DNA of 64,000 nt from Capitella teleta (Eukaryota > Annelida > Polychaeta > Capitellidae), in the NCBI GenBank assembly GCA_000328365.1, contig KB301364.1:557804-621803 (forward strand), read 5' to 3'. Positions within the stretch are counted from its first letter, which is position 1, and each line of letters opens with the position of its first letter. The position numbers and the translations under genes were made by a program. This document shows, in pieces, positions 57,101 to 64,000 of the stretch. The notes beneath the pieces were generated by a model that worked only from the letters and a program-made list of their open reading frames with translations, was not told the origin of the DNA and searched no databases.

Positions 57101-58435
57101 AGATCGACCTGACGCTGATAACATAGCTATTGTGGTTACAGATGGCAATTCGAACGTCAACCCTGAAGACACATTCACTGAGGCCATTAAGGTCAAGACG
57201 GATAACATCAGAGTCATAGTGGTGTCTGTTGGTGAGCTTTTCGTCAATGAGCTGGAGATAGAAGGTATTGCTAGTCTACCAACTGAAGAGAACATAATCC
57301 ACGTCAACAGCTACGAGACACTGGAGTCCATTGCTGCTGAGTTGATCGCTTCTACCAGCAATAGTAAGTTGATCTATTGGGAGGTTTTTGTGACCTTTAT
57401 CTGTGTTTACAGGTTTTGATGAGTGTGCTAGCAGTCCATGTCAGAATGGTGGTAAATGCTTTGATAGCTATGGCTTCTATCAATGCGATTGTTTCGATAA
57501 TTATGCTGGTTTAAACTGCGAAAGAAGTAAGTAAACACATTTGTATTAAGCAAATGCTTTAATTGTGGCCTAGTGCCAGCTACGATGCAATAATCATGTT
57601 CAAAATAGTGTACGATTGCCATGAGATTGCTCTGCAGTGCTGCCCAACTGCATAACAAGGCGGGGCGCTGTGTACTACTGTCTATGGTGGTATGCAGGAT
57701 AAAGAACCCTTGGGATTTATCGTTAAGAGTAGGGGAAAACCCCGGTCCCGGGCCTTCTGTTTTGGCGCCCGTATCACCCGAACGGGTTGGGTGGAGCCGT
57801 AAAACCCCAATCACTCACTCACTCACGCCATGAGATTGCTGCTTACTCTATTACTGTTTCACTCATCTTCAGAATGTACCAGAAGAATGGACCTGGTCTT
57901 CATCCTCGATTTCTCCGGTAGCATGCAAGAAGCTCAGAAATTAGTGGTCGATTTTGCACAGCAAGTCACACATGGTCTCGTAATTGAGAATGACTTGGTC
58001 AGAGTTGGGGTCATCACGTACACAAATGTAGTTCAAGAGAGATTCTACCTGGCGACCCACATTGGACAGAAATGGGACATCATCAACTATATGAATTTCT
58101 ACTACGAAGGAGGCTTAACCAACACTGCAGGAGCTCTGAGTGCGGCTCAGAACCAATTCACAGCGACCAATGGTGACAGGTCTGGTGTGCAGGACATCAT
58201 TGTCTTAGTCACCGATGGCTATGCCAATGTGGACAAAGAATCCACAGATAATCCAGCTAAAGTTTTGAAGAACATGGGGGTCGAAATATATACAGTTGGT
58301 CTAGGGGAAACCCCTAATGACTATATATTGGATATGCTGGCCTCTGTTCCAGAGTCGGAGCACTCGTTTAGTCTACTTGGCTTTGATCAGGTTGAAAAGA
58401 TAGCGGATGAATTGTTGGACAAATTATGTGAATAA
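51142..58435 (+). CDS. VWA gene C: secreted protein with six VWA and three EGF domains
   Basis: Eleven coding exons: 51142-51226, 52849-53436, 53493-55100, 55153-55719, 55778-55891, 55943-56228, 56274-56569, 56628-56744, 56794-57363, 57413-57526 and 57873-58435. They encode 1635 residues. The first exon gives a signal peptide ([20 protein letters not shown]). Domain order: VWA1 (29-224), VWA2 plus a long Gly/Pro/Thr/Ser linker (225-760), VWA3, EGF, VWA4 (split by a phase-2 intron), EGF, VWA5, EGF, VWA6 ending at the stop. It is the tandem paralogue of gene B and lacks the counterpart of that gene's VWA1. DxSxS is kept in all six (DSSGS, DESRS, DCSGS, DASGS, DSSGS, DFSGS). VWA1 has TDA in place of TDG. 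VWA5 has lost the usual first and last cysteines. Role probably as for gene B: extracellular, metal-dependent ligand binding. Confidence 0.9.
51466..52445. mobile_element. Relative of the 24.7-28.1 kb repeats in intron 1 of gene C
   Basis: 51466-51611 matches the arm of the palindromic element (CAGCCTATAATAATTATTCA.. and GGGAAAGAAAAGCAAAGC). 51870-52082 matches the interior at 25041-25070 and 25690-25860, but inverted. 52126-52445 matches the flank split between 26602-26630 and 27786-28118. A 50-base gap interrupts it. Confidence 0.6.
51612..51661. other. Assembly gap
   Basis: Fifty N characters within a repeat in intron 1 of gene C; one further N at 51570. The true length is unknown, so a missing exon here cannot be excluded. 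Confidence 0.99.
54075..55098 (+). repeat. 87-bp higher-order coding repeat (GPVGPT linker) in gene C
   Basis: After a Ser/Thr-rich lead-in, from about 54331 the protein repeats units of 10, 10 and 9 residues ([10 protein letters not shown], GPVGPTxTxT, xPxGPTSTS), a 29-residue or 87-base block. There are about seven full copies and one partial. GPVGPT is two collagen-like Gly-X-Y triplets, but each run is interrupted, so a triple helix is unlikely. Abundant Thr and Ser suggest O-glycosylation. Confidence 0.9.
57632..57826 (+). mobile_element. 5'-truncated SINE with perfect target-site duplication
   Basis: The body matches the SINE at 17106-17397 (CTGCAGTGCTGCCCAACTGC ... GGGATTTATCG) and continues to a 3' end GGTGGAGCCGTAAAACCCC with an (ACTC)n tail. 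A perfect 14-bp direct repeat, GCCATGAGATTGCT, flanks it at 57618-57631 and 57827-57840. It lies in the last intron of gene C and ends 32 bases before the acceptor region of the final VWA exon. Confidence 0.85.
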
Positions 58436-58482
58436 ACATTATGAGTTGTTTGTTCATGTTTGTTTGGTTCATGAATATTTGC

Positions 58483-58488
58483 AATAAA
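58483..58488 (+). terminator. Polyadenylation signal of VWA gene C
   Basis: AATAAA 48 bases after the stop codon at 58435, in the expected place for a short 3' untranslated region. Confidence 0.65.
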
Positions 58489-58721
58489 TTCAGGATGTAT
58501 AATTTATTTTGTCGTTTGTTATGTTCACGCCGAGAGGATTTAAGTAAGATTCAAGGGCCGGTGAGCAAGTTACTGAGCAACTCACATTTGATCATCATTT
58601 CCATGATTATTCGTTAAGATCTGAATAGTGAATGCATCAGGTCTGTATTTGTTATTACAATTACGAGGAATTAGACGTGCAATCATGGGAAACATCCACG
58701 GACTTTTACATTCCCCCCCTC

Positions 58722-58990
<269 letters not shown>

Positions 58991-61900
58991 CATCATGTTT
59001 TTACTCTGCATTCCTGCGATGTCAATTTGTAATCAACATCAGAGAGACGAAAAAAAAAGAAGAAAGAAATCATTCTCAACCTTGAGCTCGTCGCTGCAAA
59101 TAATATGATATTAAATTTGAACCACTAATCTAGCATGTATACAGAATAGTTTTACGACCAGACTAAAAAAAAATATATATAAAAGAATACATATTATTAA
59201 TTTATTATACTCAATAACTTTCAGCTAATATATATAGACGCTAATAAAGAGAGAAAAAAAACACCACGATTTTCTCCATAATTCTCTAAAATTTGCATGC
59301 ACAAAATAGCTGGTTGGGAATTTTAATGAAGCAATTGGAAAGGCATGTTATCTTGCTATCTTGCTAAAAAGTATCGTGCATATTTGCCGTTATCATCGTA
59401 TTTAATCGCACAAACACATACCTACAATTTCAGACGAAACACAAGGAAAATAAAAGGTGAACATTTATGTTCGGAGATGAGTAACTCCATACATGGAAAC
59501 TGCCAAAAAGATTAAAACTGCAAATCAAAGGATGTTTTTTTTTGGTCAGGATGTAATTCACGATTTCATCAAGGTGTACTTTTCTTCAGGCAAAATCAAG
59601 ATAAGTCTTTGAAATACCAATGAAATGCAGAGGAAAAATATATTGACTAATGACAAAATGTTTTATACTCGTAACTGGTACTTACAGCCAGTTTATGAGT
59701 TGAATACTGATGAAGTAAATCTAAAAGGGCTGTTTCAACACCGGATATTCAGCAAATTCCCACGCAAAATGGAAAAACATAATCTGATAAATGTCTTATT
59801 TATGGAAAAATAAATCATAGCTTTGCATATCTTAAAGTCAGCGATACTCATACTACAACAGGCGGGAACAATAATGACCGATAAGCAGTGGTTTCCAGTA
59901 GGATGCGGTTAAACTTTTGGCATAACATCAAAAGCAGAGGTGACCACTATTGTTGCTCATCACTATTGTACTGCTACCTCCCTGGGGGCAACCCAGGGTT
60001 GAACCATTCAACACAACTCTATAATCTACACATTCCTTTAAGTTAGAGATATGCTAGCCTTGGGCTCATAACATACTGTTAATTAACTGCTTCATTAAGT
60101 GCGTTAGAACCGGTCCGACAATGACTGCACCCTAAGCTATAAACGTGAAGAGATAGAAAACAGTGTAATATTTCGTGATAGTTTTGCTTCATTGAACTGG
60201 CTGCTTCCAGGGATCAACAGCGAATGCATTCGGACATGCATCAGTTCACGTGTATCAAATTCGTGGAAGCAGGCAAGCAGACGCAGCGTGTTTAATCCTC
60301 TTCTACACTTGCTGTTCTAGGACCTTCACTCACAGGATTATTCGCAGTCAGCTCATTCAGGTGGGTGAGTCCAATCATTCTCTTTCTTATTATTTATTGG
60401 TTGACAAATCAAACTGGTATCCATGTTAATGTTGCATACACAATTGGTTGGATTATATTGACGTTTGTATGTTTCAACGGGAATTTGGTCAATTGATTTA
60501 TTAAGAAATAAATTATTAAATTGACCAATTACATGCTATAAGATACGAATATATCACAAATTGTTCATGAAGTATCATATTATTATATGATCATTCCATA
60601 ATAGCGACCTTTTATTTACATAAATCTTACTGCATGAGAATACCATAATTGAAAAAACCATAATTGCAATAGAAAATTATATTCAAAATGCCCAGCATTG
60701 ATGAATGATCAATGAGCATAACACCATTATAACCATCACATGAGCATACTTCTAACTTGATGACAATTACTCATCGAATCGTTGTAAAAGTAGGTGAACA
60801 CGTGATTCAAATAATTAGAGCAGCTGAGGCAAATCGAATGGAAATAATCATAAACATCTCTGAAAAACACCTCATTCTACCAAAGTATTAATAATCACAT
60901 AATGCAGCGTTATTTCCAATTCAACGAATGGTCAATTTCAAGACATTGTACTATATGGGGTCAATATTGTGAAATAATGTATAATTCCATGAACACAAGT
61001 AACAGTTAAACACAGTTGATCAAGAGGACTTGGTTGGCTATGGAAGGGTAATATTTCAACTTAGTCACATATCTGTCTTTTGCCAGACTGAGAAGTTGTA
61101 TATGACTCTAAAAACACTGCAATTGGAACCTGTCCAATCGAAGTATTTACACCTGTACATATCACCCGTAGGCATCAATAATGTCTGATGATCACAAGCC
61201 TTAATAAATCGTAGATACACACATGATTTACCTGCGGGGTACAATACGCATGACCCACAGGCAACCAAGAAAAAACTACATATTCACGATTTCGTGCACT
61301 GGTTAGTATAGCTACGACCTTGGAGTGAGTTTTGCATTAACCATTGAAATATCGCGTGTTATGGTATACTTTTTTTGCAAGTCTGAACTCCAGGGGAGAC
61401 CACGGAATCTGCTCGTTACGGCTCAATGGAGAATTTGTCAAAAGTATTTCCAATGTCTTAGAACCGGCTTATCGTGTTTCCATACACCCACTCAATGGAT
61501 ATCTTCGTCACGATTAGCTGAAATATTTACTCTATTAATTTGCTTGAGCAAGCTTAATTCAAGGGGCGTTACCTTAAACACTAGACATATATTCGTGATC
61601 GTTTGAGAAAGATGACCACCGGTGATTCCAAATGTTTAATTAGTATATAAATAAAATTGATATAATTCTAATCACAGTCAAAACTTTTATTGAAAGCCAT
61701 AACTTTGATGCAGTCATATATTCACTTATTCCTCTAAAATGATATTTGTGTGCAATAGTGAATGATTAGTTCATTGACGTCAAGTAAGCTAAAAATTCAC
61801 TGAAACATTTCGTCGATTTCCTTTCACGATAATATATTTCCAGTCATTCGATACTCGCCATAATGTGATGCGAGCGATTACATTGCATGCAATTATCACA

Positions 61901-62754
61901 TATCAGATCACGAACATCTGCATGTTGCTCGTCCATCAAATCTACTTTGGGGCGTTGTGCGTTGACTGCAGGTGAGGGTGCTGGCATCCCATGAGAACCA
62001 AGCGCATAAGTATATACATAGGAACAATTGCATTCATTGTATTGTGGAATAACTTAATTATCTCCATAATAATTTCTCAGTTCCCAGTATTTCAGGTACG
62101 CATACCTGCAATCCTAATAGTTTTGCAATCGTTTCTATTTATAATCACTCAAGCATTATTCGATATAGCAAAAGGGAAAAATACCAGGATCTTTTCTTTT
62201 CACGATCGATTAGTGGCAGGTTTGCTGTTCTTGCTGATCCCTGGAAATGTGACTAATGCATTGAACAGGAAGGAACCCTCTTTGATTTGAAATCGATGTT
62301 AAATCTCAGACAAGACGGTTTCTTAGTGGTCGATTAGTCACCTGACTTTCACTCATTTCTACCATGTAACCACATCAACCTACTCCAGATAAGAATTGCA
62401 TTTCGTTTAACATTCACGGAAATCAAAACGTGAGCGCTGTGCAATCGCGTGGCGTTCATTAAACCATGAATACATTGTCGGAACCTAATTCTGATGTGCT
62501 ATACCATATGTATCAACATCACGGTGTGTGTACATGTAATTGTAAGCCGAACAAAATGTCGTGTCAACCGTGTCCTTCTAAGTAATTAACTCAGGATGAT
62601 TCATTCCGGTCCAAGTTGGACCACCTCGGCGTTGGATGATTACATGAAAAAATTCGCCATAAAAGTTGCATTCCACAGTGCAACCGCTGAGCCGAAATCA
62701 ATGCAATTGATCATGATTTTCTCTTGCGTCTAGGAAAGGGAGAAGACCGGTGAC
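58991..62754. other. Intergenic stretch upstream of VWA gene D
   Basis: No supported coding exon. A donor-like CATTCAG/GTGGGTGAG at 60354-60369 and an acceptor-like CGTCTAG/GAAAGG at 62727-62739 could mark a noncoding first exon and 5' intron of the next gene, as proposed for gene B. The remainder is AT-rich DNA without clear repeats. Confidence 0.35.
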
Positions 62755-64000
62755 ATGGATGTTTGGAGGGAGCTAGTGGTGCTCGTCATACTGGTGATGG
62801 TAGGAGAGAGCTTGCAACAGAAAGTTGGTGAGTATAATTGTACTGATTATGTAATCAGGATTTGTACATATTTTTTTTTACGTTATAGAATGCAAACAAC
62901 AAGCCGATATAGCGTTTGTTGTTGACTCTAGTGGAAGCATCAAAGATGGAGATCCGAATAATTGGGACCGAATTAAGACCTTCATTCGTAACATCGTAGA
63001 AAAATTGGATATCGGAGAGGATATGACTCGAATTGGAGCAGTTGTATTCTCCAATATTGGCAAAGTTGAGTTCAATCTCAACAAGTATTACGACAAGAAT
63101 TCTGTTGTGAACGCTATTCTTGATATGCAATACGGAGGCGGGAACACCAACACCTCCGGAGGGATCTACATGATGCTCACCGAGATATTTGTGGAAGACA
63201 ACGGTGACAGACCAAATGTGCCTGACACCGCTATTGTCATCACAGATGGTGTATCCACAAGAGACTCAGATAAAACTATCCCCTACGCCATCCAAGCAAA
63301 AGATAGAGGAATAAGAATGCTAGCTGTGGGTATAGGTGCCGAGATCAACGAAGACGAGCTAGAAGGCATTGCTTCCCCTCCGGATGCAACGACTGGGCAA
63401 ACGGTGTTCACAGTGCAGAATTTTGACAAGCTGACGAACATCTTGGATAAATTGGTCACACAAACCTGCATTGTCATAACAACCCCAGCCCCGACCAATA
63501 CTCCGATACCAGATCCTGATTTCTGCCAACAGGAGGCTGATGTTGTGGTTGTTCTTGACGCTTCTGGTAGCGTTGGTTATGATAATTTTGAGAGGATGAA
63601 GGATTTTACAAGTGGCCTGGTGGAACTGCTAGATATCGATTCTGGGCGAGTACGGTTGGGTCTCCTGGTGTTTGCCTCTAACCCACAGAGGCTGTTTCAA
63701 ATGAGCCAGTAAGTATTGTGGTATCATTAAACAGTAGTTAGAGGTACATGTGTCTTCAAATTAAGTGAAACTGCGGTAATAGTTATATGAGGCCATCGAG
63801 ACATAGTGTGAAGCTACAAGCGATCCATAATGATAGTTATAATTATGAATTTTCTCTGATTTACCCAATTTGAACTTGGTTTCCAGTTTCCAAAGCAGAG
63901 CTCAGATGTTGCCTCAAGTGAAACAAGCATCTTACATCAGAGGCACCACCAACACAGCTGCTGCTATACGCTTTGTCTACCAAAACATGTTCACTCCAGC
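62755..64000 (+). CDS. VWA gene D (partial): third tandem secreted VWA protein
   Basis: Visible exons: 62755-62827 (signal peptide MDVWRELVVLVILVMVGE..), 62889-63708 and 63887 onward, cut by the window end. The second exon holds a complete VWA1 (DSSGS metal site, TDG), a short Pro/Thr linker, and then, without an intron, the start of VWA2 (DASGS) up to RLFQMSQ. VWA2 continues in the third exon (RGTTNTAAAIRFVYQNMF). The VWA1-linker-VWA2 fusion in one exon differs from genes B and C, where an intron precedes every VWA. Phases are 1 and then 2. Same strand and family as the two genes upstream, so it extends the tandem array. The rest of the gene is beyond the window. Confidence 0.85.

Overview
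This window is AT-rich, intron-rich animal DNA. Phase-1 introns, short GT-AG introns, tRNA-derived SINEs ending in ACTC repeats, CR1/L2-like LINE fragments, trinucleotide tails and a claudin/VWA/EGF gene content all suggest a marine lophotrochozoan, most likely a mollusc. That assignment is an inference from gene and repeat style. There are no prokaryotic features.

Layout. (1) 0.6-2.0 kb, + strand: a complete three-exon claudin-superfamily gene with two C-terminal PPPY motifs. (2) 5.8-15.3 kb, - strand: a secreted 557-residue protein whose second half is a legumain/caspase-like (clan CD, C13-like) domain in which both expected catalytic residues appear replaced. One of its introns is almost entirely a 25-bp minisatellite, and its promoter has a CRE, a TATA-like box and a cluster of TCF/LEF-type sites. 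(3) 16-21 kb: repeats, including a complete SINE with a 12-bp target-site duplication, LINE and Harbinger-like scraps, and an unusual triple palindrome. (4) 22-31 kb: two damaged copies of one rhodopsin-like GPCR. Between them lies a thicket of nested mobile elements: a 1.9-kb palindromic element, an insertion beside it carrying a perfect hairpin, a MITE-like element, and a LINE 3' end with a ~270-bp ATT tail. (5) 31-37 kb: mostly gene-poor, with relics. (6) 37.5-64 kb, + strand: a tandem array of three secreted VWA (von Willebrand factor A)/EGF multidomain genes, with seven, six and at least two VWA domains; the third runs off the window.

The VWA array is the most interesting part. The first two genes (called B and C here) share domain order, intron phase and nine identical exon lengths. 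They differ by one VWA domain and by completely different Ser/Thr/Pro-rich repeat linkers in the same exon. They probably encode extracellular-matrix or secreted-structure proteins that bind ligands through metal-dependent VWA sites. Gene A (the C13-like protein) and the GPCR copies are unrelated neighbours.

Limits: all splice sites were read by eye from consensus, frame and homology. Family assignments come from memory of the families, without database searches.
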